64,000 nucleotides of DNA from Fusarium oxysporum f. sp. lycopersici 4287 (lineage: Eukaryota > Ascomycota > Sordariomycetes > Hypocreales > Nectriaceae): NCBI RefSeq assembly GCF_000149955.1, contig NC_030988.1, forward strand, positions 4,500,642-4,564,641. The letters run 5' to 3'. The notes beneath the pieces were generated by a model that did no database searches, was not told where the DNA came from, and saw only the letters and a program-made list of their open reading frames with translations. Shown here piece by piece: positions 20,424-30,286 of the stretch. Every line of letters starts with the position of its first letter. The first letter of the stretch is position 1. Position numbers and translations under genes: made by a program.

Positions 20424-21919
20424 TCAAGTAACCCAATTGATTCGGAATTGTCCCTTATGCACAGAAGTCAGAAGGGCCACTAGATCCACAGTCTTGTATA
20501 TATGGCCATCCTTAGGTAGGAATGCTAGGATTCCACTTTCTGACTGTACGAAAAGCAGAGACTCTCCCTGCACGACTTGTACCTCGACCTTTGAGGTTTC
20601 TCTCGGATAAGCTTCGAAGTCAAATGTAAGCAGAATCATCGCAAGATCCGGCAGCTTGATCGTTGCATCGCGGTGCTGACCCGCCAAAGTGACATTTCCT
20701 TCCGCTACCTTGAAAGGGTCTTCGCCACGATTGAAACATAAGATCCATCTTGCAAGACTGAAAAAGCCATTCTCTTCCAGTTTGTAGAATGAGAAAGAGA
20801 TTGATTGGGATGTGTGAGTCGGAACAGCAACAAAATTGCGAAAGAGATGCGAACTATCTAGCACATATGCAGCGGACTTCCCGAGCGTGTTGTTCGCGCA
20901 AAGGGAAGTGGTGGACATGGTTATTTTGGGTGTACGGACCCGCTGGAGGATTTGTGCCTGGCGGATATCCTGTCGGAGAAGGGGAAGGGAGACATACTGC
21001 TTGTACAACACAGTCGATCTTGGCTGCTACGCCTGGCTCATCAACAAGACGACGAAGCAGGTTGAAGGATGCCCCTTCAGTAAGCATGGCGCCTTCTGCG
21101 GCCATAATCCGTTCCGCCAAATGACGGAAATCAAGACAGCCTACATCGATGCTGGAGTTCTGCAGCTTCTCATCGGCTTCTTTGATACGGTTTTTGTACC
21201 ATTGCCTGATCTCTTCCTGCCTTTAGAGACGAGGCAGGTTCATGAAACCATAGAATTCACTGATCTCTTCCGGAGTGCGGTTGAACAGCTGTTCTTGGGC
21301 GTGACACTTGAGATTCACAGGACTCGTATCAGACAGTGCATCCATATCCACCAGGATGGTTACTTTGGCCTGGCTTCGAGATGTTCCTGGCAGTTCGTTG
21401 AGGCACCTTGCGAGGTCCCTGGCCATGAGTGAAGCATGTAGCTCTGAGTCCAGGCGCCTGGCCATGAGTGAATCATGTAGCTTTGCGTCCTCTAATGAGC
21501 TTTTGGAGGGCTTGACTGCCATACTCAACTAGTTGTAGTTTCCAGCTTTAGCCAACAGAACTAACTCGAAAGGACGGAAAAATAAAAGCTTCGAAACTTA
21601 CCAAAGCCCGGTCTTCTTCGCTGAGGTTTGTGACCTGGCTTATAGCCTGCTCTGTCAACAAGCCATTTAGGCGAATCTTGAGGGGATTTCCGAGTTCAGG
21701 GAAGTGACGCTTGAGTAACCTGTCCAATTGTTTTTGGTCATCAGGTTCCAAAATTGCCAGGCTAAAGTCAACAGGCCGAGGCTCAAATATGATAACCAAT
21801 TCGACGTCAGGCGCGTTTTTTGCCCATTGTAATAGAAGCATAAATGCTGCTATGTTGTCGGCATCCGGGGCGTCATTGCGGACTATCACCAGCTTCTTGG
21901 TGCCTCGTTGGGCAGTCAT
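20424..21919 (-). pseudogene. Decayed nucleoside-hydrolase-like gene
   Basis: The N-terminus (ATG 21919) reads KKLVIVRNDAPDADNIAAFM, resembling the Asp-rich first strand of inosine/uridine nucleoside hydrolases (DTDxGxDD), with the Asp pattern shifted. Exon 1 (21919-21602) ends at a good donor TTG|GTAAGT, and a 73-nt intron leads to exon 2 at 21528. The frame is then cut by an in-frame TAA at 21225-21223, after MNLPRL, and goes on in the same frame as QEEIRQWYKNRIKEADEKL and IMAAEGAMLTEGASFNLLRRL. A frame change near 20980 is needed to reach the last part (SHLFRNFVAVPTHTS, then ILCFNRGEDPFKVAEG), ending at 20424. A 28-nt GTATGT...ACAG piece at 20997-20970 would restore frame but is too short for a normal intron. 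The family call is moderate; the premature stop is plain. Confidence 0.5.
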
Positions 21920-23330
21920 TTTGGCGTTTGAGTGAGGAGCGAAGGAAGAATGGAATGGCCGAAGCGATGGCAGGATAGGTATCTAGTTGAAGGTGAAGAA
22001 GGCTATGTACATGAGCCCGAGGAAAGCATTCCTACGCCATATATATAGTAAAAGATCGTGCAGATCCTCTGATTCAGGCCTCCACATTTTCGATGGCTCA
22101 GCTGTGATTCAGATCTGGCTTGTGATATGCCTTAGCGATGGTGTTGACCTCAGCCACTGGTCCGAGATTACGGCCCACATGGCCCAGTTTGAAATCAGGG
22201 TCCAAATGTATCCGGACGTCCGAGGGTGTGCTCTCTTGAACCTCATTTACTACAATACCTCATCTGCTCGTCAATTCACCAAATGTTTTCGTAAATAGTT
22301 ACAGGCCCTGAGATCAATCTGCCTCTACCGCAACCGTCATCGTCATCTTCGCAGCACTGAAGAGGAAGTCATGGAACAGACCAAGATCATACTTGTCGCG
22401 GTTGTCGCCATTCTTTTTTGGGCCGCTCATGCATTTCTCCTAGTCTGCATACTCCTCAAGCGCACCTTTTGTAGATGGCACGAGCGCATGTCTCTCTCTA
22501 GCACTCTGTTAGCTCGTCGCACTGTTGCTACTACGCCTGGCAGCGCTCTTTGCGCCTTCATCATCTCGTTTACCTAGAAAGAACCAAAGAAGTGGATAAA
22601 AACTTCGTCTCAATCTACACATGGGTACTTTGCTCGCTTATGCGGACATAAAGGTTCCAAGGCGGGAAGTCCTTCAAGAACATGGGATATGGAGGCCCAA
22701 ATCTGGACCATAGCAGGATCTTTGTCGACCGTCCAGCATAGCAGCAGCCGCGAGGCAGTGGAACCGTATGACAACACGAGGATGAGCAATAGGAATCACG
22801 TTCACCTAGGAAGTGATATGTACCTCAGCAATAGAACAAGTCAACTGTCGGCACAGCCAAGTGGTATACAACACCATGGACTCGCTTGCTGAGTATCTAG
22901 AGGCCGCAGGGAACAGAATTTTCCAGCTTCCAATACCAGGTGCGCCACCGTCTGTCTACAAAGTCTCATCTTAACGGAGCAGCGTCCATACTAGGACTCT
23001 TCAAGCATCAACCCCATCCTACATGTTGAGCACAGGGCCGACTCAAATGACGTATGGGTTGTACGAGCTTCATGCCTGATATTTCGTGCCCCACCTTGGA
23101 ACACCTGAGATGCGCGTAACTCAAGCCGATGAGATAACCGGAATATCCATGCATGATGAGTTATATATTGTCGTTTAAGGGTTACTCTCACAGTAAATAG
23201 TATCAAGAAACGATATCAAAATATATAACAGAGAAAAATGAGGAAGGGAAAGCAATATATCACATTCTCTCAAATGGCTATTCTTACTGGTGTCGACTAA
23301 GGCTAGCCTTCGTGAAGACACCCGTAATGG
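21920..23330. other. Intergenic; one possible small membrane ORF
   Basis: At 22371-22577 (plus strand) an ATG in fair context opens a 68-aa frame with one strong hydrophobic helix (about residues 6-28) followed by a basic segment (KRTFCRWHER), the shape of a small single-pass membrane protein. There is no homologue I can name and coding support is weak. A second short frame at 22689-22892 is not convincing. The rest holds nothing recognisable. Confidence 0.25.
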
Positions 23331-23343
23331 TGGTGATGCTACA
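23331..23343. repeat. Target-site duplication of truncated LINE, left copy
   Basis: TGGTGATGCTACA is repeated exactly at 23606-23618 and brackets the LINE 3'-end fragment. Confidence 0.85.
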
Positions 23344-23605
23344 ATACAATACAATTTATTACGCCCGGCGGCTTATTTTGGCCGATAGGGCACTAATCAC
23401 TAATGCTTACGTACATTGCCTGATTTTCGTCCTCTTCTCCCCGAGCCCATGCTGTGCTACACGTTGCTCAATCTGTGTCCGCGATTCCTAGAGCCCAAAC
23501 TGTACCTTGCTTTTCACCATATGAATTGAAATAGGTTTCCTCAAGCCCATAATGCGCCTGTTCCTCGATTGTGCTTTTCCTTCTACCCTATTGCTCCCTG
23601 CGTCA
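23344..23605 (-). mobile_element. 5'-truncated copy of the Tad-like LINE
   Basis: On the minus strand, about 260 bases match the final 3' segment of the LINE at 38.36-38.62 kb nearly base for base, including the GGAACAGGCGCATTATGGGC and GCCGCCGGGCGTAATAAA blocks and a shorter ATTGT tail. The 13-bp flanking duplication and 5' truncation are the hallmark of target-primed reverse transcription. High similarity points to recent mobility of this family. It lies about 360 bp beyond the 3' end of the NLR gene. Confidence 0.9.
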
Positions 23606-23618
23606 TGGTGATGCTACA
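23606..23618. repeat. Target-site duplication of truncated LINE, right copy
   Basis: TGGTGATGCTACA, identical to 23331-23343, follows the 5'-truncated end of the LINE fragment. Confidence 0.85.
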
Positions 23619-23963
23619 GTGGGGTGCGGGTTCAGCGTCAGTAATCTGTCATTGTAAATTTACTGAGAATAGCCAAAAATGGACTAAACGTGGCGCATGC
23701 ACAGTGTACCAGCAGCCCCAATACGATCCCTGCCCTCCCTTAGCACTAACAGCACAAAAATGCTTGGAAACTCGGGCATCAATGGCCCCGTCTAATGACC
23801 AACTTCATTCATCCCGGTTTCTATTTCTGACAACCTATTTTTACCTAATGATTATATGTTTATATGCACCCCATTCACAAATACAGAAAATACTCGTTGA
23901 TTACTATGGCAGCTAGTTCGGTATACACTACGGCGGATATAGACCTTCAAGTAGAAATGGAGA

Positions 23964-26168
23964 TCAATCAAAGCCCCAACTCTTATGGGATCCCCATTTA
24001 CGAAAGCGCCCAACCTTCCCGCGCATAACCTCTCGTAACGATCTATCCCGCAGCTTTCCTTCTTCCGATTCGTGAACTTGCGTGACCGCCAAAGACTGGG
24101 CTGGTTCTATAAGATACGGTAATTGTTGTAGCGCCTCCCGTGTGGAGGCGAGGTATGCCACGCTCTGCATTGTATCCGGATGGTTTTCTCCAAGCACAAG
24201 GCAGCGAAGGTGGAAGGCGGTTTGGTGAAGCTGAAAGGCTTCGTCATATCGGCCCTGCTGATGGTACGTCGCCGCGAGGTCCGCCATGCTGCTGATCGTA
24301 TCTGGATGCTTCCCCCGAAGCACCCCTCGTCGCATTTCTAGTACTTCTTGGCAAATGTTTTCGGCCTCGGCATAACGGCCCTGCTGATGGTACGTCGTCG
24401 CAAGGTCCGCCATGCTCCTGATCGTATTTGGATGCTTCTCTCCAAGCACCTCTCGTCGCATTTCTAGTACTTCTCGGCAAATGCTTTGAGCCTCATCATA
24501 TCGGCCCTGCACATGGTATGTCGCTGCAAGGTCCGCCATGCTTCTGATCGTATGTGCATGCTTTTCTCCAAGCACCTTCCGTCGAAGTTCTAATGCCCTT
24601 TTATCAACCGGCTCTTTCTCCCTCCACCGTTCTCGATCGTAAAGAAAATCCGATACTCTCTGGAATAAAGTTGCTGTCTCGATCTCCGTCCTGCTCACCT
24701 CCGCCCACTCCCCTACTCGTACAGCATGCGTCACATACTCCTCGCATTGTGCCCATGAAGTTGGTTGCGATGGCGGAAAAAGATCATCTACTATCTGTAG
24801 AGCTATGCCAGAATAGTATGCTTCGCTGTTCTCCGGTTCATTTACTGCACCTGGCGCCTTGCCCGTGGTCGTCTCTACCGAGCTGCTTATCCTCAACCCA
24901 AATCGTACGGCTTCTTGCACAAGCTTATGCATCTCATAACTTCGCCTGCTATCCTCCTTCCGACGTAGGCCAAGGAAAGAAAATTCGGTCAGACGGGTGA
25001 CTGCTTCTAGAACCTCAAGCTCCGTAGCCTCTCCAGTTGACCTCTCGCCGCCAATGTTGTATCGACTAGCAGCTGCCGCCATCAATTCTTGCGTTATGTC
25101 CTGACTATCCAGATACGCAATCACATGGAGAATGCCGTACGACATCTCGCTCTCCGCTCGAATTCGCTCCGTCGAGATCCTCCAAGTCTCAAGCACGCTG
25201 TTCGATACCTCTGGCCGTCGGTGTCGGTCCGTGCCGCTCATTCTTAGCACTTCCCATCGGGTCTTGCCCTGCCTGAGGAGGTCTAGGTACTTCTCGGCTG
25301 ACATTGACATACGCCTCATGTATACGCCGCCTTGCGAGATCGCTAAGGGTAAGCATCGTAACTCCTCCAATAGAGCGTCCACACTTGCCTCCCTCAAAGT
25401 CGACGGCTCATCTCTAGCTACTGCGAGAAGCGTCGTCGCCTCATCTATAACCATAGATCGCACCTCGATACCGCGACGCGATCCAACGAGCGTGCCGGCG
25501 ATACGCGCATCTCGACTCGTCCATAACACCGTCCCTTGCGATGTGCAAGGTACATATCTGTATAGATTCTGGTTCTCGTTCGATCCTTCTCCCTTGAATT
25601 GTCGGCCCACTCCAAACAACCTCAGGTTATCAGCGTTGTCGAGGACCAGCAGCCATTTCGGCCGCCTTTCGATCTCATTGCGCACTGCATCGAGCAGATC
25701 CGTCCCGTCAAGCTGCTCGTCGACCCCGAGCTTCTTGCCGATCGTCTTATAATCGGCTAGAAAAGTCGTCTCACTGTCGGCATGCACCCAAAATACGCTG
25801 CATTCCTCGTCGGCGTCGCATCGTCGATATGCGTAATCTAGCGCGATCTGTGTCTTGCTTGGTTCGTTCCTCTGTTAGCCCTTTCGCTACACCGTAGTGT
25901 GCCGAGTGGAGACCTACCCTGATCCTCCCAAGCCCCAAAGCGCAGCGCTACGGGATCCCGGCGTCGGTGGCAAAAGCTTATCTAGTCTGTCGATGAAATG
26001 CCGACGATGGACCAGATCCTCGTTGCGGGGATACGGAATGACGCGAACGACTTCGGCATGGGCCGCTGGGTGGGGCAAGTGGTAATGGATATCCCCCTGG
26101 TTAATTCTGGCATTGTCGCCAAATCGGCTGCAAGTGACGCCGCGTCGGTGGAACGCTGGCTGATCCAT
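23964..26168 (-). CDS. NOD-like receptor: N-terminal motif, NB-ARC, TPR (714 aa)
   Basis: Exons 26168-25918 and 25857-23964 are separated by a 60-nt intron (donor GG|GTAGGT, branch CTAAC) that splits the P-loop GLGGSG|KTQIALDY. The order is: residues 1-14 lead; a short motif at 15-31 (FGDNARINQGDIHYH); linker VRVIPYPRNEDLVHRRHFI; Walker A at about 79-87; Walker B KWLLVLDNADN with Asp near 157; GTVLWTSRDARIAGTL and LPLAISQGGVYMRRM, typical of NB-ARC; then four kinesin-light-chain-type 42-residue TPR units (RREVLGEKHPNTIRSMADL and variants), the last degenerate. Fungal NLRs of this plan act in nonself recognition and programmed cell death: TPRs sense a ligand, the NB-ARC oligomerises and the N-terminal motif seeds a partner. 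The divergent neighbour at 26360 carries related motifs, so it is the likely partner. No stop or frameshift is seen. Confidence 0.9.
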
Positions 26169-26359
26169 TTTGTTGCTAATTATTTTACAGCACCAATCTT
26201 CTGGAAGTCGCCAAATTTGTACAGTCTCACGTCCGGAGAGGGGTAGCAATAAGGCTGAGAACGTGACGAGACACAGCCTCACTGATTGGTTAAAGACAGA
26301 GCGCATTGCCATCAGATGACCATAATCGTACTTTTACCTACCACCAACAGACTACAACA
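26169..26359. promoter_or_regulatory. Short bidirectional promoter between NLR and SesA-like gene
   Basis: Only 191 bp separate the two divergent start codons (26168 minus, 26360 plus), so both core promoters overlap and co-regulation is likely. No specific factor-binding site can be assigned. Confidence 0.5.
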
Positions 26360-27735
26360 ATGGTACTCACCTCTCGGCCTAGCTCTGATATAGGCTTCAT
26401 TCGCTGATTTTTATCGCGCAGGCAGAGGCAATAGGAGCAGCGGCTAGCATCATCGGCATTATCGGTGCGGCATTTACTGTCATCCAGGAGATTCGAAGCG
26501 CGCGGGGCAGGGTCCAAGGCACATCCGAGACGCTGGATAATATGTCTAAGCATCTGGACGCTATCGATGAATCACTTGGTCTTGTTCGCGAGGAAGAAAA
26601 GCTGCAAACGGCCAGGGTCGAACTGCAGGTGAAGGCCATCACCAACATTGCCACTGAGCTTAGATCATTCCTGGATAACCTTGCTGCCAGGCAACGAGAG
26701 AAGGCCGTGTCACAGTTCTTCCACGCCCTTAAGTCGGGCGACAAGGACGACAAAAAGTTGCAAGGCATCCTGGACCAGCTTGACCGGGCTCGTAATGAGC
26801 TCGGGTTGCGGATCTCGGTGGCTCAAGTCGGCTTGTTGGGAAACCTCCAAGACGGCTTTCGAGTTGCATTCGGCGTTCTCGAGCAGACAAACACTAGGGT
26901 CAACAAAGTGCTCGGGATCAACTTGGCTCTTCTGGATATTGTGAAGAACCGAGCGCTGCAGCAGACAGGTCAGACATATATGTTAGTGATCGCACAAAAC
27001 AGACCTACTGACGAGATTTCATAGCGGATGGATTCATACCAGTTAATGTTGCTGACATACTAGCGATGGGAATGTCCGCCCCCGATAATACGACGAGCAT
27101 GAGCAGCTCCAACGAGGTGAGGGAAACAAATATTTATGGCAATGTGACGCTTGGTCAGGCCCGAATAATGACGGGCAATATTGGGGTAGAAGGTTGGCAG
27201 AAAATGGCAGGTCGCAAGACGACGATTGCCAACAATCAGTTCGGTCACGACGTCCGAATCATCACTGGTGACATGGGAGGGGAGGCGGCGAGGGGCTTCA
27301 ACGATTCCTTCTGGAAGTGAGATTATTAAAGTCTACGTTCGAGCATTGCTATTGAACCCGTTACCACTAGTCATTTCCATCCGGAACTACTGTATCAGCA
27401 TCGATCGCCCTGAACTATTCACAACGATAACTTTCTCCATGAGAAGACCACTGTCTCCGCAAAGCAGTGATTGCATAAGGTGCCGCAATAAATGCTCATA
27501 GAGAAAGGGATTCCACAGCGGTGCCCTCGAACTTAAGATAATCCAGGTAAGTCTCGAATTTTGGAATATGTAGCAGTATCGCTGTAAAATCACCTAGAAA
27601 GGCGCTGACGAACCAAGTATGCAGGCAGGTCAAAGTCATTCAACCGAGCGTGGCGTTGCGGACAACTTATTGGGAGATAGAGTTTGGATCAACCAAGGTG
27701 ATGTGGGAGGAAACATGACATTTGGGCCTACGTGA
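26360..27735 (+). CDS. SesA-like domain protein with three C-terminal amyloid-type motifs (327 aa)
   Basis: Five exons: 26360-26362 (the ATG alone), 26422-26968, 27064-27316, 27504-27546 and 27598-27735. Phases agree throughout. Donors include ATG|GTACTC, CAG|GTCAGA, AA|GTGAGA and CAG|GTAAGT; branch CTGAC precedes exon 3. Residues 2-180 form a helical domain starting AEAIGAAASIIGIIGAAF, with LDNLAARQREKAVSQFF and ISVAQVGLLGNLQDGFRVAF, which matches the SesA-type N-terminal domain found on fungal STAND/NLR proteins. The tail holds three related motifs: about 205-226 (LGQARIMTGNIG), 239-257 (NNQFGHDVRIITGDMGG) and 303-325 (DNLLGDRVWINQGDVGG). They resemble the neighbour NLR's FGDNARINQGDI. In the HET-S model the globular domain is the executor and the tail the amyloid switch. 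If exon 3 is not spliced the protein stops at 268 and lacks the third motif. Confidence 0.75.
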
Positions 27736-27895
27736 AGCGTCTGATTTGACAGTTCCCTGAGGTCCGTTGTTGACTGTATATTCCGGTCAAAGTATGGCTT
27801 CGTCGAGAAGGTACGCCATTCCCTTCATGCAGTGATTATCTAGGGCTGAGTGTGGCTGAAGTCGGGCGTGTGGCTGGTTAAAGTGGTTTAGGTTC

Positions 27896-27932
27896 GTCAT
27901 CCTGTCATCCTGTGATCATGTCATCCTGTCAC
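27896..27932. repeat. Short tandem repeat, CATCCTGT unit
   Basis: Imperfect tandem copies of an 8-base unit GTCATCCT, with one variant unit (GATCATGT). Low-complexity sequence, no function inferred. Confidence 0.6.
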
Positions 27933-28031
27933 CCTAGCACCTGGCCCCGCCTTTATGAGTAATATTTAGCCTTGTAACTCAGGCTCACATACTTACACAA
28001 GCCAGGGTAGTTTGGGACCGACCACTTCTTT

Positions 28032-28343
28032 GTGTTTCCACTTTTCCCTCTTTTGTCTCGTTACCAACATCCAGGAGCCATAACCTGTGACGAGGCTGGC
28101 GTGAAGCTGGAGATGACAGCACCGTACACGCCCGACACTAACCCGATTGAAGAGTACTTTGCTGAGATGAAGGCTTATGTGAAGCTGCGGTGGGATGAGC
28201 ACATCAGTCTCATCCAGAGAGATTTTGGATCCTATGTCAGGTCATGCGTGCAAACTGTAGGGGAACACAGGCGAGCGCTGAGGGACACTTTCGTAATGCA
28301 GGACTGGCGGTTGAGCAACCTCTGTAGAGGCACGAGCCACTAG
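28032..28343 (+). mobile_element. Remnant of a Tc1/mariner-type DDE transposase
   Basis: Only the C-terminal part of the catalytic domain remains. It reads LEMTAPYTPDTNPIEEYFAE followed by a helical RWDEHISLIQRDFGSYVRSC. The PYSPDLNPIE-type motif with its last catalytic acidic residue (here in NPIEEYF) is diagnostic of the Tc1/mariner (DDE_3) fold. The upstream two-thirds, including the first two catalytic aspartates, and the inverted repeats are not seen, so this is a dead fragment. Confidence 0.75.
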
Positions 28344-28451
28344 ACCTTAGAGACCACGCTAGACATTGTTTGTAGTTTAAGCTAGAGGGAAAGGAAATAA
28401 GGTGTGAGGCATAAAGCATGGGAGAGAAAACAAAATATGATCATCATTCTG

Positions 28452-29810
28452 CTACCCTAGAGCTTCCTCAATCCAACGTGGCACATCATTCATGAACGAA
28501 AGCGCAACCCCCAATTGAACTCCTCTGTCGGTGTAAAACTCAGCACCTACTTCAGAGTGGACATGCCTAAGATCGAGGCATGCCTCTCTTGTGATTTCGT
28601 AAGCACATCGAATGTTTTGCTGCCAACGAGGGCTATCCACTTGATCCTGTTGCCATTCGTGGTATCTTTCTAGAGCCTGGTTTCTCCGCATGGGGATGAC
28701 AAGGTCGATCGGTCGCTGCCGAGTCGCCACCGACCCCTGCACTTCTCCCCGCGCTTCAGCATTGGACTCGTTAAAAATCTCACCCTGATGCTGACCAGGA
28801 TGACCAGGACAGGTGACGTTGATATTAATTGGAGACGAACTGTCAGATCTCTTACGCTTTAGCCTTCTTCGCTCCGAGCTCTCCTCTTCATTCTTGTAGA
28901 TCACCTGGCGGATGTTTTCAGGCACGTCATCGTGCGTCCTCAGCAGATTTCCTTCCTCAGCAAAGTCAACAAGCATGCTCAGGATGTTAGTATCGAGCTT
29001 GTAGTGCTTCTTGCTCTCCGGATCACGCCAGCAATAGAACTGCGAGTTCACGCAAGGGACACCGGTGCAGTGCAGAAGCTCGTAGACTTCTTTCCACACG
29101 GGACGAGAGCCCGTCGACTCTTCCTGATCAGCAAGCAGTTGGTCTCTGGCAATGAGCTGTCGGCCTGTAGCCCCACGGCCGCGACTCCGGATAGTCGCAG
29201 CTGCCGGCTGCATGACCTCTTTATAAACAAAAGAGATATAAATTCTTAGCTTATTACCTTCACGGAAGAGAGGAGCCCAGCCTCTCAGCTTATCTTCTAT
29301 CGTCCTTTAGTCCACAACGAGGCCATCAAAGCGCTTCCTCATGTTACGTTCACTACGTTTCTCTACGCTCACAATAACGGTTGTCTCATCAGATTCGTAC
29401 CTCGGCTCGGGAAGTTTGTCCTTAACGGTCGTCGCTAAGTCGAGGCTTAGAAACTTGTCCCAGTAGGCACCGGGGGCAAGGGTCAGATTCTCCTCCGTGA
29501 TCTCGACCAGCTTGGACAGTCTGCCCTTCTTAAGCTGAAGCTTCCATTCGATATCGTAGTGAATGCACGTTGGATCGTCTTCGTCGTCTCGGAAGTTGGG
29601 GTCCCAATCACTTAGCCCAAGCAATGGCAGGCGTCTGTCTTGGAGAGGGGTGCCATAAGCGCGCGGAGTTTCGCAGGTCCGAAATGGCGGAGTTCGGCCA
29701 TCAAGGTCAAACTCGCCATCCAAAGAGAAGGGGCTGTCGTTGGCACGGCGAGGATCGTAATCTGGCGCATACATGTCAGGCGAGAAGGAACATCGAGGAG
29801 GCAAACTCAT
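28452..29810 (-). pseudogene. Conserved fungal hypothetical protein, one premature TAA
   Basis: One frame runs from the ATG at 29810 to the stop at 28452, about 450 codons, broken only by a TAA at 29309-29307 (FDGLVVD, stop, then TIEDKLRGWAPLFREG). Sequence on both sides is in the same frame and has the order of a widespread ascomycete family of unknown function: CIHYDIEWKLQLKKGRLSKL, then PVWKEVYELLHC, FYCWRDPESKKHYKLDT, THDDVPENIRQVIY, a basic cluster RRRLKRKRSDSSS (likely nuclear), and a C-terminal ALERYHEWQQDQVDS helix. The family residue at the stop is expected to be Trp, so two G-to-A changes would explain TAA. Family members occur in multiple copies near mobile elements in other fungi; that is my recollection, not something shown here. 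A loss-of-function copy is the simplest reading. Confidence 0.7.
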
Positions 29811-30286
29811 GGCGACGGCTGGCAGCGAGAAGGTGAGGAAGGACACTGGGCGAGACGAGGGGCAACCAGTAGGTGGGCAGGCCATTGCCAACAAAGAACA
29901 AAGGACACATTTCCTTCACGGTTGCCTAGAACACGTGACCATAAGCTCATCAGCAGGATGGAATGTTCAGACCTTGACTCAGGGCAACGGCGTGTTAAAC
30001 GTTGGGGAAGAACCAACGGTGCGGCAAAAGTACAGTATCGAAATTGTTTTATTATTAGTACATATGGGTTCAAGCTGAAGACCCCGACACCTTAGACGAG
30101 ATATGGTCATGCGCCTTGAAGCCAGGGCGAACAAAATCGAAGATGATGCGATGACGTAGGATCACGTGAGCGGCTGAAGTAAGGAATGTTGGTCTTTCAG
30201 CTTTCTGTGCTTTGTGCAATTGCAAACAATGCCAGAACCCCTCCTGTAAAGGTCCGTGGACCGATTGCAATTAAATCGACATCAGG
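29811..30286. other. Intergenic, nothing recognised
   Basis: Region between the divergent hypothetical pseudogene and the NLR paralogue. Only short overlapping frames on both strands. No SesA-like partner gene or motif repeat was found here, unlike the arrangement at 26.2 kb. Confidence 0.4.

Noticed and set aside
20970..20997. 28-nt GTATGT...ACAG segment as an intron
   Set aside because: Too short for a normal fungal intron and no room for a branch point; treated as a frame-breaking change pending RNA evidence.
29640..30095. Several long overlapping plus-strand frames
   Set aside because: They are antisense to the conserved hypothetical gene at 28452-29810 and have no domain.
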